A stretch of DNA of 37,896 nt from positions 1 through 37,896 of the forward strand of contig DDUR01000069.1 in the NCBI GenBank assembly GCA_002344895.1, written 5' to 3'. This document shows positions 15,618-23,659 of this stretch, piece by piece. The first letter of the stretch is position 1. Each line of letters opens with the position of its first letter. The translations under genes were made by a program, and so were the position numbers. The notes below the pieces were generated by a model. It made no database searches and was not told the DNA's origin. It worked only from the letters and a program-made list of their open reading frames with translations. Source of the DNA: Ignavibacteria bacterium UBA2333. Lineage in GTDB: Bacteria; Bacteroidota; Ignavibacteria; Kapaibacteriales; Kapaibacteriaceae.

Positions 15618-16633
15618 GACCGATATTCCTTCACCGTCTGAACAAACGTGCGCGCTTTTTCAACAGGTGTTTGTGGAAGGATACCGTGTCCGAGATTTAC
15701 TATGGTGCGCTGAACACCAAGTGCGTTTATCGTTGATGTTGTTGTGTTCACAATCACATCATCATCGGCAAATAGAAGAACGGGATCGAGATTTCCTTGA
15801 AGTGTACGATGTGGTACAAGCTCCCGAGCACGTTTTGGATCGATGGACCAGTCAAGTCCAAGGGCAACATCGCCTAGTGATGCGAGCTCTGTTGGACAGA
15901 TGTGAGCGCCGCGGGCAAACAGAATAACAGGGACATCACGAACGGCTTCTACGAGTCGTTGCCAGATTGGCACCATCCAGGTTCGATAGAGTGATGGAGA
16001 AAGTGCTCCTGCCCATGAGTCAAAAAACTGGATTACAGACGCACCAGCACGAATCTGGAGCTGCACATAGTTAATCGTTGTTTCGGTGATCCTGTCCAGC
16101 AGGTCACGTGCTGCATCCGGTCGTTCCACAAGAAACCGTCGTGTGAGTTCCCAGTCTTTTGAGCCCTTACCTTCTACCATGTAACACATCACTGTCCATG
16201 GTGCTCCGGCAAATCCTATCACAGGTACACGATCACCAATTTCATGAACAACACGAGAAATCGACTGTTCCATGTAGGCCATGTCGGCTTCTACGTTGGG
16301 TGTACGCAGACGTTTAACGTCACCATGTGAACGGATCGGATTCGGAAGCCACGGGCCCTTTCCTTCTTCCATGACAACGGCACATCCCATTGCATCGGGA
16401 ACAACAAGAATGTCGCTGAAAATAATCGCAGCATCAACGTCAAGTTCGTCAACGGGCATACGTGTTATTGCAGCAGCGAGCTCTGGTGTCCGAACGCGTT
16501 CAAAAAACGAGTAGCGCTCCTTAAGTGCTCGGTACTGCGGTAAGAACCGGCCGGCCTGACGCATCATCCACACGGGTGGACGTTCAACGGTTTCACCGCG
16601 GAGAGTTCGAAGAAGGAGATGGTTTTGGGTCAT
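15614..16633 (-). CDS. hemE: Uroporphyrinogen decarboxylase
   Basis: The 339-residue enzyme converts uroporphyrinogen III to coproporphyrinogen III. The signature RPPVWMMRQAGRFLPQYR is at the N-terminus, followed by GFAGAPWTVMCYMVEG and the C-terminal NLGHGILPQTPVEKA. The Asp in FSDILVVPDAMG corresponds to the catalytic acid. The start ATG overlaps the hemD stop as ATGA. Confidence 0.97.
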   Translation of the reverse strand: MTQNHLLLRTLRGETVERPPVWMMRQAGRFLPQYRALKERYSFFERVRTPELAAAITRMPVDELDVDAAIIFSDILVVPDAMGCAVVMEEGKGPWLPNPIRSHGDVKRLRTPNVEADMAYMEQSISRVVHEIGDRVPVIGFAGAPWTVMCYMVEGKGSKDWELTRRFLVERPDAARDLLDRITETTINYVQLQIRAGASVIQFFDSWAGALSPSLYRTWMVPIWQRLVEAVRDVPVILFARGAHICPTELASLGDVALGLDWSIDPKRARELVPHRTLQGNLDPVLLFADDDVIVNTTTSTINALGVQRTIVNLGHGILPQTPVEKARTFVQTVKEYRS

Positions 16634-17298
16634 AGTGCAGATCGTCGGCGAAGTGTATCGATGATGGCACGGAGCAGTCGTGTCTCATCATGGTAATCGG
16701 AAACAATGTCAATCCTCCCAGCTGCGGCTTCAAGTGCTCGTGCCGTTGTCTGTCCAATAGCGCAGAGCAGTCCGCAGTGGTCTGGAGGTGTTCGAAGGAG
16801 AACCGATCGGACTCCTCGTGGTGAAAAAAATGCAGTTGCTGTGACAGGGGGCAAAAGGGGCCCCGTCATGATGGTTCGATATAGTGATAGCCGACGTACT
16901 CCGAGTTCAACGGCAACGTGATCTCCACCAAGGTGTAGTACGTCAGGCCTGTCATATGCCGCAATCACACCACGGAAGTCTTCAGCAGAGGACGATGACA
17001 GACGTATGTCGGCTCCATGTTCAGCGAGTCGCATAGCCGTTGTCTTTCCAACAACGAGTGCGCTTTTACCCCGGACGATGTCAATCAGGCCATGCGCAAT
17101 GAGTATGTCAACGGTTGTTGCCGAGGTGACAACGATACACTTGACGTTGTTGACGATATCACGGACGTCGTTTGCGTTGATCGTCGGCTCAACGTCGAGT
17201 GCAGGCATCACGATAAGCCTCACACCACTGGCACAGGCCAGTTCCATTGTTCGATCACGCGGAACACGTGTCCATGCAATCAGTGGTTCATTCGGCAT
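16630..17298 (-). CDS. hemD: Uroporphyrinogen-III synthase
   Basis: The protein is about 222 residues from the ATG at 17298, chosen because it gives a short 11-base overlap with hemC; an upstream in-frame start at 17340 would overlap it by 53. HemD is poorly conserved, so the call rests on position between hemC and hemE, size, and a two-domain alpha/beta pattern. Segments such as CIVVTSATTVDILIAHGL and LCAIGQTTARALEAAAGR resemble the family. The step is ring closure and inversion of ring D of hydroxymethylbilane. A GGGGC pair motif encodes GPLLPP in a variable loop. Confidence 0.88.
   Translation of the reverse strand: MPNEPLIAWTRVPRDRTMELACASGVRLIVMPALDVEPTINANDVRDIVNNVKCIVVTSATTVDILIAHGLIDIVRGKSALVVGKTTAMRLAEHGADIRLSSSSAEDFRGVIAAYDRPDVLHLGGDHVAVELGVRRLSLYRTIMTGPLLPPVTATAFFSPRGVRSVLLRTPPDHCGLLCAIGQTTARALEAAAGRIDIVSDYHDETRLLRAIIDTLRRRSAL
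16848..16861 (+). repeat. Dispersed GGGGCNNNNGGGGC motif, copy 5
   Basis: The plus strand reads GGGGCAAAAGGGGC, with flanking G and CCC. It lies within hemD (antisense to it). Confidence 0.65.
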
Positions 17299-18196
17299 GT
17301 CGCCATGCCTCCACATAGTCACGTCCACCGTTAGCCACAATGCGACTCACAACGTCGGCAACGACACTGTCGGCGTGAGAACCAACCACGTGAGCATCGG
17401 CACTGTGTGTTCCGTTGGGATCAAGGACAATACACTCAACACGTATTGACATTGCCGACGAAAAGGCGCGAACACCAACGGCTGTTGAACATCCGCCGTC
17501 TAACGCTGCAAGAATCTTTCTTTCAATGGTGACTTCCGTCAGCGTTTGCTCGTGATTCAGGTGTGTCAATACTGCTGAGATGTCTGCATTTGCTGATGTT
17601 GTCACAACACAGATAGCTCCTTGTGCCGGAGCCGAAATCATCCATGGCAAATCAGCAGCAACGTCCGGACGTAGTCCGAGTCGATCAAGACCGGCGCGTG
17701 CAAGGACAATAGCATCAACCTCACCATCGGCTACACGCTGTAGTCGTGTAGGAACGTTTCCACGAAGGGGAACAAGGTGATGATGTGGATATCGACGCTG
17801 CCATTGGGCCTGCCTCCGACGTGATGATGTCGCAACAACATATCGGGCTTCGGCCAGAGTCATCAAGACATCTGCCGATCGTGCAACAACCACGTCATAC
17901 GTTGAAGCACGCGGTAGTACAGCAGCAACGTGAAGTCCATCAGGAAGTGACGTTGGAACATCCTTCATCGAATGAACAGCAACGTCAATACGTCCTTCCA
18001 ACAAGGCCGTGTCGAGGGCAGCGGTAAAAATTCCGACACCATTCACGCGCCATAGCGGCGTAAACGTATCAATGTCTCCCGCTGAATCAATCACCACGAT
18101 CTCGGTCTCACAGCCGTGTTCTGCCAATGCTTTGGCGACCATGGTTGCCTGAACAAGGGCCAGCCGACTTCCACGAGTACCAAGACGGATCTTCAT
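17288..18196 (-). CDS. hemC: Hydroxymethylbilane synthase (porphobilinogen deaminase)
   Basis: The 302-residue enzyme polymerises four porphobilinogens into hydroxymethylbilane. Visible signatures are the N-terminal IRLGTRGSRLALVQA, VAVHSMKDVPTSLP with the catalytic Asp, the arginine-rich SSRRRQAQW, and the dipyrromethane-attachment Cys in LDGGCSTAVG. The start overlaps the hemA stop (ATGA). Confidence 0.97.
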   Translation of the reverse strand: MKIRLGTRGSRLALVQATMVAKALAEHGCETEIVVIDSAGDIDTFTPLWRVNGVGIFTAALDTALLEGRIDVAVHSMKDVPTSLPDGLHVAAVLPRASTYDVVVARSADVLMTLAEARYVVATSSRRRQAQWQRRYPHHHLVPLRGNVPTRLQRVADGEVDAIVLARAGLDRLGLRPDVAADLPWMISAPAQGAICVVTTSANADISAVLTHLNHEQTLTEVTIERKILAALDGGCSTAVGVRAFSSAMSIRVECIVLDPNGTHSADAHVVGSHADSVVADVVSRIVANGGRDYVEAWRHAE

Positions 18197-19290
18197 ACTT
18201 GTTGCCGTCCGATGGAGCGGATAACGTTACGCCGTAACCTGGCAACAGTCTCTTGTGTATCAACGTCGAGTCCGCCGCAGAGGACGTCCACTTCACGTTG
18301 TAGATCGTCAATACGCTGTAATGCATGTCGAACCTTCCACCACCGTCGTAGAACATCAATTTCATCGTGAATGATGTTCTGTACATCGTCGATCGCCAAC
18401 TGACGTCGTTGAAATGTCCGATTCATTACTGCTTCACAATCGGTCAATGTTGTGTATCGAAGTGCTCGTGATTCGACGGTTGTACGAACGTGTTCCTGCG
18501 GCACTGCACCAACGTCGATAATGTGTACGGAACGACGTTGGTTCACGTGCGACAGCTGTACATCCTGACCATCGACGGCGACGATGATGGTATCACAATC
18601 TTGGCAGTTTATTGGTTGTGACCATTCCACCGCCGTTGCCGCAACGCGCTCGGCCAGCAGCACTGCACGACTCTGTGTTCTGTTAGTAATAACGAGTTCC
18701 AGATGTGAATCTCGACTGCGCAGAATCTCCGCTATACGGCTTCCGAGACTTCCTGCGCCAATTACCAGAATACGTTGTGGACCATGTGCGGTCGTCAATA
18801 CAACGTCTCCAACAACCGAAGCAAGACTTGCAGCACCGAGTCCAATGGACGTTTCGGACCGCGCACGTTTACCTGCCGCTACAGCAGACTGCAACCACCT
18901 GTCAATCGGGCCAAGCTGCGTCTTTGATTCCCGCGCAGAGAGTAAAGCGGTGCGCACCTGGCCGAGGATTTCTGTTTCACCAAGAACGCGTGAATGCAGA
19001 CCACAGGCAAGCTCAAAGACAAAACGAACAGCGTCCTCACCAAGCAGAAGTGAACCATCTGTTGCGTGCCGCCATTCCTCAAGTAATGACAGCGCAACGC
19101 CCTCAACGAACACCACACCTCGTTGACAGGTTTGTAAACCTATGGCAGTTCCCCCACCGTCATCAACAATACGACGTGCAACATCAGCCGTTGTCACCCG
19201 GTGATTGGTGGCCAAAACGGCACAGGTTCGGAAAACATCATGATTCACGGCCGCGAAACTATCAGCCACATCAAGGCAGCGAATACTCAT
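18193..19290 (-). CDS. hemA: Glutamyl-tRNA reductase
   Basis: The 365-residue enzyme reduces glutamyl-tRNA(Glu) to glutamate-1-semialdehyde, starting the C5 route. It contains the substrate-binding ACGLHSRVLGETEILGQVR segment, an NADPH motif (VIGAGSLGSRIAEIL) and a C-terminal arginine-rich helical dimerisation region. The active-site segment reads LQTCQR, whereas the family almost always has TCNR; the nucleophilic Cys is kept. It is shorter than the usual 415-420 residues, mainly at the N-terminus. It is the first gene of the seven-gene leftward operon. The 70-base gap to the divergent regulator gene must hold its promoter. No strong ribosome binding site is visible. Confidence 0.94.
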   Translation of the reverse strand: MSIRCLDVADSFAAVNHDVFRTCAVLATNHRVTTADVARRIVDDGGGTAIGLQTCQRGVVFVEGVALSLLEEWRHATDGSLLLGEDAVRFVFELACGLHSRVLGETEILGQVRTALLSARESKTQLGPIDRWLQSAVAAGKRARSETSIGLGAASLASVVGDVVLTTAHGPQRILVIGAGSLGSRIAEILRSRDSHLELVITNRTQSRAVLLAERVAATAVEWSQPINCQDCDTIIVAVDGQDVQLSHVNQRRSVHIIDVGAVPQEHVRTTVESRALRYTTLTDCEAVMNRTFQRRQLAIDDVQNIIHDEIDVLRRWWKVRHALQRIDDLQREVDVLCGGLDVDTQETVARLRRNVIRSIGRQQV

Positions 19291-19360
19291 ATCGGAACTA
19301 TCAATACCCCAATCGGAATACGTACATTTCCCTTACGCTTCTGACATGTAGGTTTGTAGC
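19291..19360. promoter_or_regulatory. Divergent control region between hemA and the AraC-type regulator
   Basis: This 70-base gap serves both haem operons. ATCGGAA occurs twice as a direct repeat (19291-19297 and 19312-19318), exactly 21 bases apart, i.e. on one DNA face, the spacing expected for an AraC-type regulator. On the plus strand TAGGTTTG (19349-19356) matches TAnnTTTG, with TTTC 18 bases upstream (19327-19330). This places the likely transcription start at or next to the regulator's start codon. Confidence 0.4.
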
Positions 19361-20281
19361 GTGATGGTACACCCTCGGTTCCATGTGGGCGGATCCGAGA
19401 CGCCGTTGCTTCACGAAGCAGTTGTGATCCACCACGATCGCGACGTCTCGATCCTTCGTCTCAACGAAGAGCACGACGGTATCCGAATCACCGTAGATGT
19501 TGATCCGGGTACGATCCAGTTCCACTTCTCAGCGAATACTCCGCTTGACGTTGTCTTTGCCGGTGGACGCTACGTGCGTCCTTTACCTGCAGAATCGTCC
19601 TTCCTCATCTATGACCCACGTTCATCGATGCGATTTGATGTGAACGCACCGCCCGGTGCATCGTGGATTGCCATTCTCATGAAGCTTGATGCTCTACATG
19701 GTTTGTTCCTTGAGGACTTCCATGAACTGCATTTTTTGCGTCCTGAAAATGTTGATCGGCAGTTTCATCAGCAGCGTCTGAATACAGCTCGTGTTATGTC
19801 GGCCGTGAGTGATATGCTCAAAGGCGATATACCCGATGACCTGATCCGCATCCACATTGTGGCAAAGGCCTACGAGTTACTGTATCACTACTTTGATGCC
19901 GATTCCAGCCCCCTCGCGGAGCGATGCCCCTTTCTCGTTGATGAATCGAATGTTGAACGAATTCGTGCAGCAAAAAAGATTCTCCACGATAATCTGCGGG
20001 AACCACCCAACATTCGTGATCTCGCACGACGTATTGGTCTGAATGAGAATCACCTGAAACAAGGCTTTAAACGGATTTACGGCTGTCCTATCTATACATG
20101 GGTGATGGAACAGCGGATGGCTCGTGCGCGAATGTTACTTGAATCCGGGAAGTATAAAGTCAACGAAGTTGCTGATGAGATTGGCTACGTCAACACGAGT
20201 CAGTTTATTTCAGCCTTTAAGCGTCGGTATGGCGTAACACCCGGTCGGTTTGTCTCAGCCGGTGTCACCGATGAGGTATGA
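19361..20281 (+). CDS. AraC-family (PchR-like) transcriptional regulator
   Basis: This is a 306-residue regulator. The C-terminal 100 residues carry two HTH motifs: IRDLARRIGLNENHLKQGFK, and then VNEVADEIGYVNTSQFISAF followed by KRRYGVTPGRF. LNENHLKQGFKRIYG is typical of the PchR-type subgroup that responds to siderophores or iron. The N-terminal half is a beta-rich sensor region of unknown ligand. The start is a GTG at 19361 or the ATG directly after it. It is the first gene of the rightward operon and overlaps hemH by four bases. It lies divergent to hemA, so it is the natural candidate to regulate both haem operons. The ligand (haem, porphyrin or iron) is inference. Confidence 0.85.
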   Translation: MMVHPRFHVGGSETPLLHEAVVIHHDRDVSILRLNEEHDGIRITVDVDPGTIQFHFSANTPLDVVFAGGRYVRPLPAESSFLIYDPRSSMRFDVNAPPGASWIAILMKLDALHGLFLEDFHELHFLRPENVDRQFHQQRLNTARVMSAVSDMLKGDIPDDLIRIHIVAKAYELLYHYFDADSSPLAERCPFLVDESNVERIRAAKKILHDNLREPPNIRDLARRIGLNENHLKQGFKRIYGCPIYTWVMEQRMARARMLLESGKYKVNEVADEIGYVNTSQFISAFKRRYGVTPGRFVSAGVTDEV

Positions 20282-21300
20282 GAGCAGTTGTCCTTGTAAA
20301 TCTCGGCTCGCCAGATAGTCCACAGGTCGACGATGTTCGACGGTATCTTGATGAGTTCTTAAACGATCCGTATGTGATCGACTATCCGACCTGGATACGA
20401 AAACTTGTTGTACATGGTATTGTCTTGCGAAGTCGACCGCCAAAAACGGCTGCGTTGTATCGTGAGATCTGGACAAAGGATGGATCCCCTCTTGTGGTCT
20501 TTACACGGTTACTGGCCGATGCCGTAGCTCATCGACTTCAGGATACGTCCACCGTTGTTGTTTGGGCCATGCGATATGGCCAACCGTCCATAAACCACGT
20601 CGTACAGCAGTTAGCTGCGCGTGGTGATATCACCGACGTCACCCTTGTTCCGCTCTATCCGCAGTACGCCATGGCAACAACGGTCACCGTTGTTGAACGA
20701 ATGCGTAAATCCATGCGTGTCCACCTGCCATCGGCACAGCTTGTAGTCGTGCGACCGTGGTATAACAATCCGTCGGTGATCGACCTGCTCGCACGTCGTC
20801 TTTCTGCTGCCATTCACTCTCCGGATAGCCATGTAATCCTGAGTTACCATGGTGTACCGGAACGACACCTCCGTAAAACGGATCCAACACATCAACACTG
20901 TTTACGAACAAAGGATTGTTGTTCTGTGGTGTCGGACGTTTGGGCTACGTGTTATCGACATCAGTGTATCACAATGACTGAACGTATCGCTGAGCGTGTT
21001 GGCCTGTCTGCAGATAGGATTACGACAACGTTTCAATCACGGTTTGGACCCGACACGTGGTTACAGCCATTTACCGACACCAAGGTGGCCGAACTTGCTA
21101 AGGCGGGTACATCCTCCATCATCGTTATGTCGCCTGCCTTTGTTGCTGACTGTCTTGAAACACTTGAAGAGCTCGACGTTGGAACACGGAAGGTCTTTCT
21201 CGACAACGGTGGCACATCCTTTCAGTATGTGCCCTGCCTCAACGCCGATGCGGACTGGGTTGATGTACTGTCAGAGATCATTACGACAACGAAGTCGTAA
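20278..21300 (+). CDS. hemH: Ferrochelatase
   Basis: The 340-residue enzyme inserts Fe2+ into protoporphyrin IX. The catalytic His lies in LSYHGVPERHL and the partner Glu in DCLETLEELDV; VNLGSPDSPQ opens the protein. It has a cysteine-rich insertion after the active-site His: CLRTKDCC followed by CYRHQC. Comparable cysteines occur in other bacterial ferrochelatases, some of which hold a [2Fe-2S] cluster. Whether these bind one is not established here. It is coupled to the regulator (ATGA overlap). Confidence 0.96.
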   Translation: MRAVVLVNLGSPDSPQVDDVRRYLDEFLNDPYVIDYPTWIRKLVVHGIVLRSRPPKTAALYREIWTKDGSPLVVFTRLLADAVAHRLQDTSTVVVWAMRYGQPSINHVVQQLAARGDITDVTLVPLYPQYAMATTVTVVERMRKSMRVHLPSAQLVVVRPWYNNPSVIDLLARRLSAAIHSPDSHVILSYHGVPERHLRKTDPTHQHCLRTKDCCSVVSDVWATCYRHQCITMTERIAERVGLSADRITTTFQSRFGPDTWLQPFTDTKVAELAKAGTSSIIVMSPAFVADCLETLEELDVGTRKVFLDNGGTSFQYVPCLNADADWVDVLSEIITTTKS

Positions 21301-21356
21301 TCGACCGTCGACATGTTCAAGCCGACGACTATCGGTATTGCAGCTATTGATCAGCG

Positions 21357-21404
21357 GACAGAATCAACGACAGAATCAACGACAGAATCAACGACAGAAC
21401 AGAC
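21357..21404 (+). repeat. 12-bp tandem repeat between hemH and hemG
   Basis: The unit GACAGAATCAAC is repeated three times exactly (21357-21392), with a decayed fourth copy (21393-21404). It sits in the 119-base gap upstream of hemG, the only sizeable gap in this operon. Because the gap is transcribed with the operon, the repeat would lie in the mRNA just ahead of the hemG start. Confidence 0.8.
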
Positions 21405-21419
21405 GACAACACGTATACC

Positions 21420-22700
21420 ATGACGACTCCAAGAATCGACGTCATCGTTATCGGAGCAGGAGTAACAGGACTGAGTGTTGCTCGCCGATGTTATGAACGC
21501 GGTCGTTCGGTTCTTGTGCTCGACCGTCGTCCTACCGTGGGTGGTGTGTTACAATCTGTTTCGGTTGCTGGCGAAACACTGAATCAAACAGCACAAAGTT
21601 TTGCCGTTGATGACGCACTTCGTGACATACTTCGCAACTGGAACTGTTTACCAGCGATTACTCCAGCACCACGAGAGGCACAGCGCCGTGAGATTGTGCT
21701 GGGAGGTAGACTACGGTCGGCGTCATCACCATTACACATGTTGATAAACGGATTACTGTCGCCAACATCACTGCTTCGATTTCTTCGCCGACGATCACGT
21801 CCACTTCCGCCTGCACCTGTCAGCATAGCTAATATTGTACGTCACGTGGCTGACGAGAACGTTCTCCATACGCTCGTACAACCGATTGTTCGCGGTATAT
21901 GGTCTGGTGACAGTGAACAACTATCCTTTGATGACTGTTTCCCGACTGTTGCCAGTCGATGGCGTACAACAGGTTCACCATTCAATTCTTCGGCAGGTCG
22001 ACGCGAGGTGTACGTTCCTACCATTTCGATGGCTCACGTTATGGAATCACTTCAAGGGCCACTAGCAGACAGTACGATGGTACAGTGTGATGTTCGATCA
22101 CTGTCGAGCGACAGTACTGGTTGGACGGTCACAACGTCTCACGGCACGTTCCATTCAGCGGCCGTCTGCCTCGCTGCTGATGTTATGTCTACGGCCAACC
22201 TGCTAGCCGACCTTGCACCCACAACGTCCGAGGCACTTCGTACGATGCCACGCAGTGGTGTTGTTGTGACACATGTTCGCGTACCAACGGCGATAATCGG
22301 CAAACATCTGCGGGGCTTTGGAGCATTGTGGGCTGATACGTCGGTCATCCGAGGTGTTGTGAATCTCGAGGCTTTACGAACATCAAATACAACAGCACAC
22401 CGATGTGCAACGTGGGCTGTTTTTCATGAGGCAGTAACCGACCTGAACGTGGTGTTTGACGAGTTACGACGAACTATGAAGATTCGGGATGTGGCTGGTG
22501 ACATAACGGTACTCCATAGCTCTGACTGGACCACGGCGATTCCCCAATATGATTGTTCACATCAGCAGCGTATGGCATTCATAAATTCCGTCGAATCTTC
22601 GTTGCCCAGTATAAGAATCGTCGGTAGTTTCCGAGATGGTGTTGGCATAAGCGACCGCATAATGGCGGGAAGCAGAGCCGCCGACACCTTACTCGTATGA
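21420..22700 (+). CDS. hemG: Protoporphyrinogen oxidase, HemY/PgoX type
   Basis: This 426-residue FAD enzyme oxidises protoporphyrinogen IX to protoporphyrin IX, feeding HemH. The N-terminal Rossmann motif VIVIGAGVTGLSVARR and the C-terminal FAD motif GVGISDRIMAGSRAAD are clear. It belongs to the HemY-type (O2-using) family, not the flavodoxin-like HemG of E. coli. It is preceded by the 12-bp repeats, and its stop overlaps the ligase homologue (ATGA). Confidence 0.92.
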   Translation: MTTPRIDVIVIGAGVTGLSVARRCYERGRSVLVLDRRPTVGGVLQSVSVAGETLNQTAQSFAVDDALRDILRNWNCLPAITPAPREAQRREIVLGGRLRSASSPLHMLINGLLSPTSLLRFLRRRSRPLPPAPVSIANIVRHVADENVLHTLVQPIVRGIWSGDSEQLSFDDCFPTVASRWRTTGSPFNSSAGRREVYVPTISMAHVMESLQGPLADSTMVQCDVRSLSSDSTGWTVTTSHGTFHSAAVCLAADVMSTANLLADLAPTTSEALRTMPRSGVVVTHVRVPTAIIGKHLRGFGALWADTSVIRGVVNLEALRTSNTTAHRCATWAVFHEAVTDLNVVFDELRRTMKIRDVAGDITVLHSSDWTTAIPQYDCSHQQRMAFINSVESSLPSIRIVGSFRDGVGISDRIMAGSRAADTLLV

Positions 22701-23659
22701 CCAGCTTCGTAGAACTCTACACCGAACTCGACCACACCACGTCGTCCGACCAGCGCCGTACCATACTCGAACAGTGGTCTGCGTCGCACATCACAACACC
22801 TACGAGTCAACCAACGTCCAGTCTTTCCGAACTGGAAGTGGACGTTCTTTGTGGCAAGAACAAACGCCGTGTCCATCGTAATCATCTGATTGCCCTTGCT
22901 CGTACGGCCTGTGGACTTCCTGATTGGCTGTTTGACGAATGTCTCACACAGACATCCGACGTTTCAGAACTCGTATCTGTCTTGCTTCCCGACGGAACAG
23001 ATGTTCTGCCGCAAGACCTTCCGTCGATACTAACCATCGTTGAAAATCTTGCGGCACTTGCCGACGAAGAACGCGATGCTGCGTTAGTGCGAATGTGGCG
23101 TTCATTACATCGGAATGACCGGTTTGTCCTGACCCGATTACTAAGTGGCAGTCGGCGTGCTGTTCTACGCCGTGCGGATCTGTTTCCACCATCACAACCC
23201 GAACCAACTGCGACGGCCGTCGAAGAGTATCCTCTCAAGGCCGTTATCCTCTATGTTGAAGTCGGTTATACACCAGCCGAGTCGACCTACACCGTCGGAC
23301 TTCGTTCGGGAGAGAGTATCGTGCCACTCACACGACTATCGGCACGTACTCTTTCAGACAGTGATCATGTCGTTGTGAACAACATCGTAAAATCGTCAAC
23401 ACGTGAGCGGTTCGGTCCCGTTCGCTCAATCGATGCTACACTTGTTGTGGATATGGTGTTTACGGGCCTTGAACCATCGTCCCGACGGAAGAGTGGGCTG
23501 AAGGTATTAGGTGCGCGTCTATGTGGCCTCTCACCCACATCAACACTTCACGATGTTGCAACGATCGAAGAACTTCAGTCGATGTGGAACGACGTTCTGT
23601 CACAGCAACGTTCTTCCGATGTTGTACCCTCTGAACGAACCCTACCCGAACATCCGTGA
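22697..23659 (+). CDS. ATP-dependent DNA ligase homologue lacking the adenylation domain
   Basis: This 320-residue protein matches only the two flanking domains of the ATP-dependent ligases that accompany the DEXH helicase and PdeM. Residues 1-161 resemble the N-terminal DNA-binding domain (for example RMWRSLHRNDRFVLTRLLSG). Residues 179-300 resemble the C-terminal OB fold (LKAVILYVEVGY, ERFGPVRSIDATLVVDMVFTG, SRRKSGL). Between them lies only a Pro/Thr linker (PPSQPEPTATAVEE, about 162-178), so the roughly 200-residue nucleotidyl-transferase core is absent: no KxDG, no later core motifs. The segment where motif VI (RFPRI..IR.DK) should be reads KVLGARLCGLSPT and has lost its basic residues. 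The frame is continuous and coupled on both sides (ATGA, GTGA). It should bind nicked DNA or partners but not ligate. Confidence 0.85.
   Translation: MTSFVELYTELDHTTSSDQRRTILEQWSASHITTPTSQPTSSLSELEVDVLCGKNKRRVHRNHLIALARTACGLPDWLFDECLTQTSDVSELVSVLLPDGTDVLPQDLPSILTIVENLAALADEERDAALVRMWRSLHRNDRFVLTRLLSGSRRAVLRRADLFPPSQPEPTATAVEEYPLKAVILYVEVGYTPAESTYTVGLRSGESIVPLTRLSARTLSDSDHVVVNNIVKSSTRERFGPVRSIDATLVVDMVFTGLEPSSRRKSGLKVLGARLCGLSPTSTLHDVATIEELQSMWNDVLSQQRSSDVVPSERTLPEHP

Noticed and set aside
12395..19290. Long open frames antisense to the haem genes
   Set aside because: They match the expected shadow of GC-rich coding sequence, with no starts, signals or family motifs.
19909..19930. Two C-tracts (CCCCC and CCCC) in the AraC gene, 18 bases apart
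   Set aside because: The spacing is twice that of the main motif and the flanks differ, so I did not count it as a copy.
20996..21496. A 166-codon plus-strand open frame with an NQRQ repeat
   Set aside because: It overlaps hemH and the start of hemG in another frame. The repeat is only the 12-bp tandem repeat translated, and no family features appear.
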